DNA of 64,000 nucleotides from assembly GCF_001310955.1 (NCBI RefSeq), contig NZ_BAZX01000001.1:186001-250000 (forward strand). Direction: 5' to 3'. Shown here one piece after another: positions 1-8,779 of this stretch (its first letter is position 1; each line of letters opens with the position of its first letter). The notes under the pieces were generated by a model. The model was not told where the DNA came from and did not search any database. It saw only the letters and a program-made list of their open reading frames with translations. Position numbers and translations under genes: made by a program. This DNA comes from Marinifilum fragile JCM 15579. Its GTDB lineage: Bacteria; Bacteroidota; Bacteroidia; Bacteroidales; Marinifilaceae.

Positions 1-1080
1 TTTTTCTTGCTATCAAGAACCATTGGTGCATCCTTCCGCTTGTTTCTAATGGCCAATGTTTTGCAGATAACGGTATTTGATGCCTGGGGCGTTCCTTTTG
101 CAGTTACCGTGGTAATTACCATTCTGTTGATTTGGTTGTATACTTTTAAAGGCGGAATTAAAACCATTGTGTGGACCGATACCTTGCAAACCTTGTTTAT
201 GCTGCTTGCGGTTGGAGTGAGTATTTTCCTGATCATGGATAAACTGAACCTAAACATTTCGGGATTAACCAACATGATCAGCGAAAGCGAATATTCGCAA
301 GTATTTGTATTTGATGATTGGCATAGCAAACAAAATTTCTTCAAGCAGTTTTTTACTGGAGCGTTTATCACCATTGTAATGACAGGCTTGGATCAGGATA
401 TGATGCAGAAGAATTTAAGTTGTAAAAATCTGGGAGAAGCCCAAAAGAACATGTACTGGTATGGATTTGCCTTTATTCCTGCCAATTTGCTGTTTCTTAT
501 TTTGGGTGCCTTGCTATTGGTTTTTGCCCATCACGAAGGAATTGCAATTCCCGAACGAGGCGATGATTTGTTTCCCTTGTTGGCAACCCAACATCTCGGC
601 CCGGTGGTTAGCCTTTTCTTTTTGGTTGGATTAATGGCAGCAGCCTACTCAAGTGCCGACTCGGCTCTAACATCACTTACCACATCATTCACAGTTGATA
701 TTTTAGATGCAGATGAGAGCGATGAGGTAAAAACAAGAAAACTTCGCCGCCAATCTCATGTCCTGTTTTCTGCATTGTTGCTATTGGTAATCATGATATT
801 CAGGGCAATAAACGACGATTCGGTAATTGCTGCCATTTTTACTGTAGCTGGTTATACTTACGGTCCGCTTTTGGGACTTTATGCCTTCGGTTTGTTTACC
901 AAACTGCAAGTAAAAGACAAGTTGGTTCCGATAATCGCCATTCTTTCTCCTGTCATTTGCTATATCCTTAAAGACAATTCGGTAGATTGGTTTGGAATTA
1001 CCATTGGATTTGAATTGCTGATGATTAATGGCGCATTGACATTTATAGGTTTATGGTTGATTAGTGTGAAAAATAAATAA
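1..1080 (+). CDS. Sodium:solute symporter (SSS family), 5' truncated by window edge
   Basis: The reading frame is open from the first base, so the gene starts upstream and only the C-terminal ~360 residues are seen. The protein is a chain of hydrophobic segments with the SSS-family features 'GGIKTIVWTDTLQ' (about residue 50 of the visible part) and 'AAAYSSADSALTSLTTSF' (about residue 215), which in this family lie near the Na+ sites. At least eight membrane helices are visible, with a charged cytoplasmic loop after the second motif. It would couple Na+ entry to uptake of an organic solute across the inner membrane. The substrate cannot be told from the sequence. The TTG at 7 is not a real start. 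The gene is followed by a REP-rich gap, so it appears to end its transcription unit. Confidence 0.9.
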   Translation, partial: FFLLSRTIGASFRLFLMANVLQITVFDAWGVPFAVTVVITILLIWLYTFKGGIKTIVWTDTLQTLFMLLAVGVSIFLIMDKLNLNISGLTNMISESEYSQVFVFDDWHSKQNFFKQFFTGAFITIVMTGLDQDMMQKNLSCKNLGEAQKNMYWYGFAFIPANLLFLILGALLLVFAHHEGIAIPERGDDLFPLLATQHLGPVVSLFFLVGLMAAAYSSADSALTSLTTSFTVDILDADESDEVKTRKLRRQSHVLFSALLLLVIMIFRAINDDSVIAAIFTVAGYTYGPLLGLYAFGLFTKLQVKDKLVPIIAILSPVICYILKDNSVDWFGITIGFELLMINGALTFIGLWLISVKNK

Positions 1081-1444
1081 GCTCATTTTATCTTTCTTTT
1101 TCATAAAGGAGAAAAGAACATCACTTCGAAAATTAATTCTTTGGAACTATCAAGTTAAATTTCTCCCTTTCAGGGGAGATCCCGACAGGGAGAGGGGTGT
1201 TTTGTTATCGTATAGAGAAAATAATTTTGCCACAAAGGAAAACGAAGGATATCACGAAGTAACACAAAGGTGTTTTAATGTTAATTGCGTGGTATAGTAA
1301 AGACAGCATCAATGCTGTCTCTACCCATATAGGATATTTGCAGAGACAAGGCATTGCCCTGTCTTTATTGATATAAGGCTTTGTAACGCATGCAGCAATT
1401 AAAGTTTTTTCAATATCTTAGATAGCAACTCTAAAATCACACAC
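1081..1444. repeat. Gene-free gap with REP-like inverted hairpin pair
   Basis: No gene is visible. Three structured pieces occur. At 1162-1179 TCTCCC and GGGAGA form a small hairpin followed by a CCCGACAGGG mini-dyad. At 1301-1320 AGACAGCAT pairs perfectly with ATGCTGTCT. At 1344-1364 AGACAAGGC pairs with GCCCTGTCT with one mismatch. The last two are inverted copies of one element: the reverse complement of the second (AAAGACAG...TGTCTCT) aligns with the first. This pairwise inverted arrangement resembles bacterial REP/BIME elements. I see no associated transposase. Confidence 0.6.
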
Positions 1445-2302
1445 ATGAAAAAGCTTATCTTTTTGGCTTTTATTTTAATGGCCTTTAGCAATGGGAATCC
1501 GACCTACCGACTGTTTAAAGAGAATGGCAAACCCATTCGATATCAGAAAATGATAAAACAAATTGCTGATGCGGATATCGTGCTGTTTGGAGAGTTGCAC
1601 AACAATCCCATTTCGCATTGGTTGGAATTGCAGCTTACAAAAGATCTGCATCAACGAAAAGGAGAAAACCTGGTATTGGGAGCCGAGATGTTCGAGGCCG
1701 ATAACCAGGAATTCGTGAGCAAGTATGTAAAAGGCGAGATGAATGAGGAGAGCTTTATGGATACCACTCGCCTGTGGAAGAATTACCAAACCGATTACAA
1801 GCCATTGCTCGATTTTGCCAAAAACAACAATTTGCATTTTGTAGCCACTAACATTCCGCGCCCATATGCATCCATGGTATTTAGAGGTGGTTTTGAAGCT
1901 CTGGAGCAACTAAACGATCAGGAAAAAAGCTGGATTGCACCGCTGCCAGTAAAATACGATGCCGAATTGCCAGGCTATAAAGCCATGAAAAAAATGGGCA
2001 TGCACATGAGCGCCGACATGCTGGATAATTTTCCCAAGGCCCAAGCCATAAAAGATGCTACCATGGCACATTTTATATTGGAGAACTGGAGCAAAGGACA
2101 GCAGTTTATCCATTACAATGGCGCTTATCATTCGAACAATTACGAGGGCATTATCTGGTATTTGAAACAAGCCAATCCCGATTTAAAAATTGTAAGCATT
2201 TATACCGCGACAGCCGAAGAGATCCGCAAAATGAATCCTGAATTAAAAGGGAAAAATACCTACTGCATTGTTGTGCGCGAGGATATGACTAAAACTTACT
2301 AG
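1445..2302 (+). CDS. ChaN-like (heme-binding uptake / TIKI superfamily) exported protein
   Basis: 285 residues with a short hydrophobic N-terminus (residues 3-18) that could act as a signal peptide; there is no clear lipobox Cys. The core motif 'GELHNNPISHW' at about residue 49 and the C-terminal 'HYNGAYHSNNYEGI' at about residue 223 carry the conserved Glu/His residues of the ChaN/Tiki (DUF399) fold. ChaN of Campylobacter is an iron-regulated heme-binding lipoprotein; other superfamily members are metal-dependent proteases, so the biochemical role here is inferred only. The gene stands alone between a REP-rich gap and a convergent gene. Start is the ATG directly before the hydrophobic leader. 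Confidence 0.85.
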   Translation: MKKLIFLAFILMAFSNGNPTYRLFKENGKPIRYQKMIKQIADADIVLFGELHNNPISHWLELQLTKDLHQRKGENLVLGAEMFEADNQEFVSKYVKGEMNEESFMDTTRLWKNYQTDYKPLLDFAKNNNLHFVATNIPRPYASMVFRGGFEALEQLNDQEKSWIAPLPVKYDAELPGYKAMKKMGMHMSADMLDNFPKAQAIKDATMAHFILENWSKGQQFIHYNGAYHSNNYEGIIWYLKQANPDLKIVSIYTATAEEIRKMNPELKGKNTYCIVVREDMTKTY

Positions 2303-2304
2303 AA

Positions 2305-2335
2305 CAAAAAAAAGAGCAAACCCGAAGGTTTGCTC
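2305..2335 (-). terminator. Rho-independent terminator of the minus-strand gene
   Basis: GAGCAAACC (2314-2322) and GGTTTGCTC (2327-2335) form a perfect 9-bp stem with a 4-base loop. Read on the minus strand it is followed by a run of nine T (2313 down to 2305), a strong terminator for the gene ending at 2361. On the plus strand there is no good T tract, so termination of the ChaN gene here would be weaker. Confidence 0.85.
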
Positions 2336-2360
2336 ATGTGTGTTAATTGTTATTTAAACA

Positions 2361-3137
2361 CTACAGGGCTATTGTAGTTTCTTCAGTATCTTTTTGGTTG
2401 CGTGTTTTGCGGGCACGCACCTTACTATTTGTTTCTTCAATACGTTCACAAATGATTTTAAAGCTGGCAGCATACTTTTCAGGAAGTGCTGCAGCTGCAC
2501 CTTCCAGGTGAGGAATAAGTTTTTCGTTTATAATTTCGCGAACCTTATTTTTCTGAATCGATGGAGCGATGTAATCAACTTTGTTGGCGTTATTTTCGCT
2601 TAGTTTTTTGAATGCATCGGTAAGAGCATTGGTCGATGCCTCAAACTTTACAACTCTATCGGATACACTCAGCAGTTTGTCTACTTTCGGTTTAAATGTT
2701 TCGTTGTTCAGATTTTGCAGCAAAGCTTTACTCATAGAAATTTGCATTTCGTAGTTAAGCTTGTTCAATTGCAGGTTGTGCGATTTAATTAACTCGTAAA
2801 CATCCTCGGCACATTTGGCAATTTCTTCATCGGGCATGTACATGTTGGCTTTAACAAATTGCTTTAAACACTTAAAATCATCATCAGCAATTTTGTCTTC
2901 CTTACGCACATTTTCAGCAAGAATATCGCCATGCACATGGGCAATAGACTGACTTAATAATTCATTTTCCTGTTTCAACTCATTCAGAATCATACTAAGG
3001 ATAAGGTCTGCAGACCAATCTCCTTTTTCCAATTCCGAGGTTGCGACACTTGCAATGGTGTTAATCTCTTTGCTGTCGCAATAATAAAAAACACTTTCTG
3101 CCATTTCTTTTGTTTTTAGTCTTAGAGAAACAAACAT
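2361..3137 (-). CDS. Conserved hypothetical helical protein (DUF6261-like)
   Basis: 258 residues, acidic to neutral, no signal peptide or membrane segment, predicted almost wholly alpha-helical from its Leu/Lys/Glu pattern. It resembles a Bacteroidota-restricted family of about 230-260 residues (DUF6261 type), members of which often occur in multiple copies; that match is from recognition of overall pattern only. The C-terminus is a basic/acidic tail 'RARKTRNQKDTEETT'. The gene is monocistronic: it ends at a strong hairpin terminator and is preceded by a long AT-rich gap. Function unknown. The alternative start 'MAESVFYY' 11 codons in is also possible. Confidence 0.75.
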   Translation of the reverse strand: MFVSLRLKTKEMAESVFYYCDSKEINTIASVATSELEKGDWSADLILSMILNELKQENELLSQSIAHVHGDILAENVRKEDKIADDDFKCLKQFVKANMYMPDEEIAKCAEDVYELIKSHNLQLNKLNYEMQISMSKALLQNLNNETFKPKVDKLLSVSDRVVKFEASTNALTDAFKKLSENNANKVDYIAPSIQKNKVREIINEKLIPHLEGAAAALPEKYAASFKIICERIEETNSKVRARKTRNQKDTEETTIAL

Positions 3138-3489
3138 CGCATCGGGTTAGTATGCTTGTTTCCATAAATTTAAGTTACATATCATTTTTTTTGAGTCGAA
3201 AGCTAAGGTATAAAATAAAAATTGAACAATAACAAAAAGTTATTAAATAATTTATGATTTGTATTAAAATGTAATTTGGCAAACTTGACAGGCCTTTGTA
3301 TGAAAAATATTCATTAAATTGATTGGCTTGATATTATTTGTAAGGTTAAATAAAAGCTTAACCCTTTGCAAAGTCACTGATTATGCTGTATGCGTGATTT
3401 TTTGAATTGTATTACTGAAAATCTGCAGATAAAATACTTCGAAGTATTTATTTATTGAAAAATAGACTTTGAAAATGATGAAAGGGGTG
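3138..3489. other. AT-rich gap upstream of the tandem array
   Basis: I see no gene here. The stretch is strongly A+T rich and must hold the promoter of the minus-strand gene that starts at 3137, but I found no convincing -7 box. Confidence 0.5.
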
Positions 3490-3840
3490 TTTTGCTACAA
3501 ATACAGCCATTGAAACACATGAAAAAGGCATATTTGTACAAATATGGCCATTGCAAGACCTGAAAAGCCCATATTGATGACAAAAACAAGAATTTCAATT
3601 CGATAAACGACCGTATTTGCGCAAAAATAGCCATTTATTTACTTTCAATGCTTCTATTTGTGCAAATAGAAGCATTGCAAAAGAAGAAACGCCTGTATTT
3701 GTACAAAAACGGCAATTTCTTCACTTTCTACGCTCGTTTTTGTACCATTATGACCATTGCAGGACTTGCAATGCCAAATGCGTTGGCAATATCTTCATTG
3801 CAATACATTCAATGCCATATTTGTTGCTCGTATTGCTGAT
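3490..3840. repeat. Degenerate tandem array, 41-bp unit, about 8.5 copies
   Basis: Units start at 3490, 3531, 3572, 3614, 3655, 3696, 3737, 3778 and 3818 (last one partial). Six full units are exactly 41 bp; the others are 42 bp (3572), 40 bp (3778), and one (3737) is 41 bp to its conserved end. Each starts with a version of the 14-bp palindrome TATTTGTACAAATA, perfect in the unit at 3531, followed by a version of GGCCATTGCA and a variable purine- or pyrimidine-rich stretch ending near GCC. Some units contain a second dyad, for example CATTGCA/TGCAATG at 3754-3772. Small ORFs inside it are by-products of the repeat. There are no unique spacers, so it is not CRISPR. Confidence 0.85.
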
Positions 3841-3943
3841 TATTTTATTTAGATGTTAATAATAGGAGCCAAATAAATGTTTTGAATCAAAATATTTGGA
3901 TGAAGAGCAAAAAAATAACCAATTAAGTGATTATAATTTTGTA

Positions 3944-3951
3944 GGTTTGGG
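3944..3951 (+). promoter_or_regulatory. Possible -7 box for the RDD cluster
   Basis: TAATTTTG matches the Bacteroidota TAnnTTTG -7 consensus, about 67 bases before the ATG at 4018. No clear -33 element sits at the expected distance. Confidence 0.35.
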
Positions 3952-4017
3952 TGTTGTGAAAGTGTATGCAAGTAGATCATACAAATAATAAATTTCAAAC
4001 AAGAGGAATATTTATAG

Positions 4018-4473
4018 ATGGAAGAACAATACTTATTCGAAGGAGAAAAATTTGGTTTGTCCGAAAAATCAATTCATTTATTGCGTAATAGATATAATTA
4101 TAAAACTATAGACTTAGATGATGTTGATTCGATTACCATTGAAAAGGGTAAAGATCTTAATAATTGGGCTTGGGTATTGTTTATAGGAGTGATGTTATTG
4201 GCTTTTGTTGCTTATGATTCGCTTAAAATACTGAATCTTTATGGTGATGAAAACACTCATGTTATTTATTTGGAGCGACTATTAGTTCCATTGTTTCCTT
4301 TCGTTTTAGGCATTTATACAGTAATAATTTCATTAAGGAATTCGAAAGTAATGAGAATGTATGTCGGAAGTAAGAAGTACCATTTTTCGCTTCGGAGAAT
4401 TATTAAAGCAGATAGCTACGACGAATTTATTGTACAAATGAAAGATCGATATAAATCTATTAGAATTAACTAA
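4018..4473 (+). CDS. Small two-TM membrane protein of unknown function
   Basis: 151 residues. An N-terminal soluble part (1-48, beta-rich, '...YKTIDLDDVDSITIEKGK') is followed by two hydrophobic segments at about 50-70 and 87-107, then a soluble C-terminal part. The arrangement of a short beta-rich domain around two helices recalls small PH-like membrane proteins, but I do not recognise a specific family. It begins a run of five plus-strand genes spaced 2-55 bases apart that are rich in RDD-type membrane proteins, so a shared envelope role is plausible. Confidence 0.75.
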   Translation: MEEQYLFEGEKFGLSEKSIHLLRNRYNYKTIDLDDVDSITIEKGKDLNNWAWVLFIGVMLLAFVAYDSLKILNLYGDENTHVIYLERLLVPLFPFVLGIYTVIISLRNSKVMRMYVGSKKYHFSLRRIIKADSYDEFIVQMKDRYKSIRIN

Positions 4474-4488
4474 AGTGTAATTTAGAAT

Positions 4489-5089
4489 ATGACACCAGAT
4501 TTTACCGACGTAATGTCGGAACGAAGCAACGAAGGATTAATAAAGATTACTACAATACAAAGGTTAGATTACCAACCTGCGGCTGTAGTGGCTGCCGAAA
4601 AAGAGTTGGCAAAACGAAATGTTGATAAGGATGAGCTTGAGACAACAAAAGAAGAAATTTTGGAAAAGAAGGTAGAAGGCGAAAAGCTCGAAGCATCAAA
4701 GGTAAAATCGTGGGTTCGCTTTGTGCATTTTTTTGTTGATATTATTACCATTTTTTTGATTTATATATTTGTTGTAGGTATTATTACTACTCTATTTATA
4801 GATGAAGTAAATCCAATGATAGCAGAGGCCACTTTACCTTTTTTATTGTTTGTTTTTTCCTTTTTCTACTACGTTATTTTAGAATACAAATACCAAGTCA
4901 CTATTGGCAAGATATTGATGAAAACAAAGGTTGTAATGAAGAATGGCAGTGTTCCTGAATTACCAGATATCATTGCACGTACTTTTTGTCGCTTCATTCC
5001 CTTCGATAGAATCTCATACTTGTTCACTAAAAATGGATTTCATGATCGTTTGTCGAGTACAATGGTAGTGAAGCAAGTTGAAGAGTAAA
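4489..5089 (+). CDS. RDD family membrane protein
   Basis: 199 residues. After a charged, helical N-terminal 65 residues comes the RDD region: 'WVRFVHFFVDIITIFLIY' (Arg-Asp pair on helix 1), a second hydrophobic helix at about 110-130, then 'YQVTIGKILMKTKVV' and 'ARTFCRFIPFDRISYLF', the typical 'T-I-G-K' and late-Arg motifs of the family. RDD proteins are inner-membrane proteins, some implicated in ion (Na+/H+) transport, but most are uncharacterised. The stop codon lies about 10 bases before the next start. A damaged RDD paralogue follows at 5645. Confidence 0.85.
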
Positions 5090-5098
5090 ATTATTAGT

Positions 5099-5638
5099 AT
5101 GAGAAATAAAGTTTTAATAACATCCCTAACAATAATTGGTTTTGCCATTATTGCCTTTTATGCCACGAATTGGTTCAAAGAATTTGTGGCTATTGATTCT
5201 TGTTTAGATAAGGGAGGTAAATGGAATTATGAATTAAAGAAGTGTGAGTTTAGTGTTGATTCTGTTGATGTAAATATTGCCTATTGGATAGCGGATTATA
5301 ATGATGATATGGGAGAATATTTAATAAGGGGCAAACAATTGGATTCAATTGAAAAAACACCAGAAGCATTAATAGATATTCTTAATGGAAGAGAACTGGA
5401 ATGTAGCTTGGAATATAAAGGTATACAAGGTGATACTATTTGTATTGGTATTATTAATGGTTTGTATTTATCTGAACAGATGGGGACAACAGGGGCTTAT
5501 TGTTTTCTGGGAGAGACAATATTTACTTTGACAGAATTGGATTCTATTAATAAGGTAAGTATTGAAATGGAAGTAGGTTCTCATGCTGGGCCAGGTGTTT
5601 ATACAAGAAATGATTTTGACGATTTAGTAAAAGAATAA
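5099..5638 (+). CDS. Hypothetical membrane-anchored protein
   Basis: 179 residues from the ATG at 5099; an in-frame TTG at 5078 overlaps the previous gene and is less likely. Residues 4-24 form one transmembrane helix, so the protein is probably anchored with a C-terminal extracytoplasmic domain. That domain has two Cys in the order 'DSCLDKGGKWNYELKKCEF', a spacing seen in small disulfide-stabilised periplasmic modules ('CL.KGG.W....KCE'). No enzyme motif is recognised. It sits between two RDD genes and 6 bases before the next start. Confidence 0.7.
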   Translation: MRNKVLITSLTIIGFAIIAFYATNWFKEFVAIDSCLDKGGKWNYELKKCEFSVDSVDVNIAYWIADYNDDMGEYLIRGKQLDSIEKTPEALIDILNGRELECSLEYKGIQGDTICIGIINGLYLSEQMGTTGAYCFLGETIFTLTELDSINKVSIEMEVGSHAGPGVYTRNDFDDLVKE

Positions 5639-5644
5639 TAATTC

Positions 5645-6504
5645 ATGAATAATCAACCAGAAAGAGTAAATGCAGGATTAAGATTAGCCTCAATGTTAGT
5701 AGATCATTTTATAATGACTTTTGTGTGTATGCTAATAGCCGTACCTGGTATTTTTATAGCAATGTTTGATGTATTTACCATTGATCATGAACCAACCGAT
5801 ATATTTATGGGATCGGCTTCTTTTATGTTTTTTGTAGCTTTTCGGCCTATTTTAATAAAGATATTTTTAACGGAAGAAGTGCTGCAAAGCGGATTCTTAA
5901 ACTACAGGTTATTGATATCAAAACGGGAAAGGCAGCTAACCCATTAAAATGTTTTGTGCGAAACATACCAATTGTATTTTGGCCATTAGAGGCAGTTTTT
6001 GTTTTGGCTAATCCTAAACGTAGGTTAGGTGATTTTATAGCAGGAACGAGAATCGAATATGTTGAGTACCCTGAAAAAACAAAAATGGATTGGCCAAAAT
6101 TTGCCATAGCAGTTTTTATTGCCATTGGTTTCTCGTTTTTAATGTCTTTGCCATTTTCTTTTCTCGGTTCAATGCACGAAACAGAGAAGACTCCATATGT
6201 AATAGAATCATTAAATGATCAAAAATCTGAGGAGGCAAATGTATTTTTCACAACCCAACTCAACGATTTAATAAAGAAAGCAGATTTTAAAATATACGAC
6301 AATATTCAGGGTGAGGATAGAGGGTATGTTGCAGGAATTTTGTATTTCAAATACCGTGAAGATTATGAAGATTTTGAACAATCGGAAAGCAAAATAAAAG
6401 AATTGTTGGCAAAAAAATATCCATTAGAACAATATTGTTGCTTTATCAAATTTGTTTACAAAGAACCTGGTAGTTTAAATACTAGGCAAAGATTTTATAA
6501 GTAA
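5645..6504 (+). pseudogene. RDD family membrane protein with a single-base frameshift
   Basis: Two reading frames together make one RDD protein of about 286 residues. Frame 2 from 5645 gives 'AGLRLASMLVDHFIMTF' (RDD helix 1, Arg and Asp present). The required continuation 'YFNKDIFNGRSAAKRILK' and 'NPLKCFVRNIPIVFWPLE' lies in frame 1 and joins near 5828-5842, where there are runs of six and four T. Adding one T restores the frame; left as is, frame 2 stops at 5947. The C-terminal part (from about 6070) has another membrane helix and a soluble domain of unknown role. Either a real pseudogene or a sequencing error; ribosomal slippage is less likely since no canonical heptamer is in phase. Confidence 0.8.
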
Positions 6505-6557
6505 GAATACTGTAATAAAATTAAAACTTTCACAAACCAATAATTCTTTTTAGTGTA

Positions 6558-7118
6558 ATGAAACTCTATCACCTAATATTATTAATAGTCGTTGTGTTTT
6601 ACTCCTGTTCAAACGATGAATCTAATCGTATTTACGAAGAAATCGATTTATTTGAGTTGGATGATTTTATTTGGCAATCAAGATCAGATTTTGAGAATCA
6701 TTACAAACATTTCTATGTACAGGAATATGACAAATTACCTTATTATGGTTTTCAGACTGAACAAGGCGTTTACGAAATGAAATGCTATACTGTAAATGAG
6801 AGTTGGCCAATAATATCAATATGGGCAGGATATCAAGGAACAGAGAGCAGAGAAGAGGCAATCGAGCGAATGAGAAGAATTGCCAATGCTCATTTTAAAA
6901 CTTTACCTGTTGAGACCAATATCAATATTGATTTGTATTCTCTTGATGGTCCGGAAACTGTAGAGGTTGAAAATTTGGATGAGTTTTATAATAATGCGAT
7001 TGAAGATAAACTTGAAAGTATAAAGCAATTTTGGATCATAGATGATTACATATACCAAATTGCATTAAGAAATAATCACGTGAGTGTTTCTATCTATATA
7101 TTAATGGGAAAATTATAG
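6558..7118 (+). CDS. Putative lipoprotein, unknown function
   Basis: 186 residues. The N-terminus is a type II signal peptide: hydrophobic residues 4-14 then 'FYSCSN', with the lipidated Cys at about residue 17, so the mature protein should be anchored to a membrane lipid layer. The rest is acidic and rich in aromatic residues with no motif I recognise. It is the last member of the tight plus-strand cluster starting at 4018 and follows the damaged RDD gene by 53 bases. Confidence 0.75.
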   Translation: MKLYHLILLIVVVFYSCSNDESNRIYEEIDLFELDDFIWQSRSDFENHYKHFYVQEYDKLPYYGFQTEQGVYEMKCYTVNESWPIISIWAGYQGTESREEAIERMRRIANAHFKTLPVETNINIDLYSLDGPETVEVENLDEFYNNAIEDKLESIKQFWIIDDYIYQIALRNNHVSVSIYILMGKL

Positions 7119-7216
7119 GAGTGATTTTATTAAGCTTGTCTATTAATTAGAGCTTGTATGCCCTCGCTACCTCACGAATCCTTTCGTGTGGTTTTTGAGA
7201 TTTTAATTTAAAACTA

Positions 7217-7552
7217 ATGGAATATAAGAATACACTTAAAAAGCTATCATTCATTTCTGAAGTTGTAATATTAATTTGGTTGTTGCTACTAATCTATAAT
7301 GAAATTCAAAGGTTTTTATTTCTGTATGAATGGGCTAGAATTAATCCACTATTACCAGATGAATTAGAGGATTATTATTTAATTCATACAATACTGTTAT
7401 TGACAATATTTATTTTTGTAGGCATTTTTAACCTTAAAAATTTTAAATGGAGGAATTGGTATATTTTAATTGGCTCAATTATCCTTTTGTTTTTAATGCC
7501 ATGTGTTTCTGATTTTTCGGGAGAATTGCTTTTTAGAGTATTCTTTAAATAA
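7217..7552 (+). CDS. Small integral membrane protein, unknown function
   Basis: 111 residues with three hydrophobic segments at about 13-28, 54-72 and 80-98; short charged ends. No family recognised. It follows the lipoprotein gene after about 100 bases that contain a small CACGAA/TTCGTG hairpin (near 7172-7187) and it ends 42 bases before a strong terminator, so it closes the local transcription unit. Confidence 0.6.
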   Translation: MEYKNTLKKLSFISEVVILIWLLLLIYNEIQRFLFLYEWARINPLLPDELEDYYLIHTILLLTIFIFVGIFNLKNFKWRNWYILIGSIILLFLMPCVSDFSGELLFRVFFK

Positions 7553-7594
7553 GATAATTGGTTTTAAACTCTTCCAATAAAGAAAATATTTATC

Positions 7595-7633
7595 GACCTG
7601 TCTGGTTTTCAAAACCTGACAGGTCTTTTTTTT
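7595..7633 (+). terminator. Strong rho-independent terminator
   Basis: GACCTGTC (7595-7602) and GACAGGTC (7618-7625) frame an inner GGTTTT/AAAACC stem, followed by eight T. It ends the gene cluster 4018-7552. The 210 bases from here to 7845 hold nothing else that I can support. Confidence 0.9.
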
Positions 7634-7845
7634 GCCTACAAGTTAGCTGCATCCCCAAAGCCCATCCTCCTTTACTTGACTTGCATCTACATATTCCTTA
7701 ATTTTATTCTCATGCCATTTTTACTATGAAAATAGTGTGTTGGTATATTCCCAAAACACAACCTCTCTTTGGCTTTATCGAAGCATTGAACTTCGGATGA
7801 AGCGTATACAACACTAAAAACTTTAAAGCTTGAAAAACGAAGAAA

Positions 7846-8667
7846 ATGAAACGTAAAAATCTGCTGGTAGCCTTGTTGTTTACCGCATTGTTTGTGATGG
7901 TTTGTTATCTGCCATTATCGGCAGGATGGATTATTAAGTCGAAAACTACGGGTGAGTATGAGAGTAGTTGGAACGAGATGTATTTGCAGAATAATGTATT
8001 TAAAATGCTTGATGAGGGGCACATCTTCATTTTAAATGGAAATACTCGCGATCTTACCTTTGTGAATGTGCAAGAGAATACCTACTGGAAAGGAAACCTG
8101 GACGATTTCAAAAACAAGATGAAAGAGTTTTTTGGCAAGGCAATGGATCAGTATTCTGCGCAAATGGAGGAGGCAATGAAAAACCTTACGCCCGAGCAAC
8201 GAGCCATGATGGAGCAAATGGGGAAGGATAATCCGATGCTTAATAAGATGCAAGGTACAAAAGCAAAGCCTCCGGTGGTAGATATTGTGTCAACTGGAGA
8301 AGTGATGACGATTGCCAAAAGATCGGCCAAAAAATACATTATAAAATCGGATGGAAAGAAGATGGAAGAGGTTTGGCTGGCAGAAAATATGATTTCGAGC
8401 AAGGATTGGAATCCGGAGATTTTTAGGGATTTGGCCGAAAGTATGCGTATGGGAATGGCTTCGTCGGAATACGAGGATACCGATGAGTATTGGAACTTGC
8501 ACAAGAAAGGGATTCCATTAAAAACAGTTTATTTTCAGGATGAATATACCGTTGTTGAAGAGGTAGTGGAATTGTCGGAGAAAAATCTTCCTGCCTCAAC
8601 CTTTGCGCCACCTTCGGATTGCAGAGAGGTGAGTTTAGAGCATATTTTTCAGAATATGGAAGAGTAG
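7846..8667 (+). CDS. Secreted DUF4412-like protein
   Basis: 273 residues. Residues 1-26 form a signal peptide (basic start, hydrophobic 6-24). The mature part has the pattern seen in DUF4412-type exported proteins: a beta-rich start 'KTTGEYESSWNEMYLQNNVFKM', a 'TFVNVQENTYWKG' strand pair, a Met/Gln/Glu-rich helical insert (about 90-130, with 'LTPEQRAMMEQMGKDNPM'), then a second beta-rich half ending in 'ASTFAPPSDC'. The family's function is unknown. The gene is flanked by terminator-containing or promoter-containing gaps, so it is probably monocistronic. Confidence 0.7.
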   Translation: MKRKNLLVALLFTALFVMVCYLPLSAGWIIKSKTTGEYESSWNEMYLQNNVFKMLDEGHIFILNGNTRDLTFVNVQENTYWKGNLDDFKNKMKEFFGKAMDQYSAQMEEAMKNLTPEQRAMMEQMGKDNPMLNKMQGTKAKPPVVDIVSTGEVMTIAKRSAKKYIIKSDGKKMEEVWLAENMISSKDWNPEIFRDLAESMRMGMASSEYEDTDEYWNLHKKGIPLKTVYFQDEYTVVEEVVELSEKNLPASTFAPPSDCREVSLEHIFQNMEE

Positions 8668-8779
8668 GGATCAAAAGGGAAGAAATTTTGCAATTGATTA
8701 GCTCTTGGAGGCATTTTATACCATTTTTAATTAAACCTTATTAGTTATTGGTATTTATCGCTCAAAAGAGCTTTTTTAT

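Noticed and set aside
3490..3840. CRISPR array
   Set aside because: Units are contiguous and diverge throughout; there are no unique spacers, no leader and no cas genes. The same applies to the 23- and 21-bp arrays.
3617..3859. Two overlapping ORFs within the 41-bp array
   Set aside because: Both are made of degenerate repeat units, overlap each other and have no protein-like composition.
5828..5842. Programmed -1 ribosomal frameshift in the RDD gene
   Set aside because: The T runs are not a canonical X XXY YYZ site in phase, and similar single-base losses occur in three other genes, so an error or mutation explains it better.
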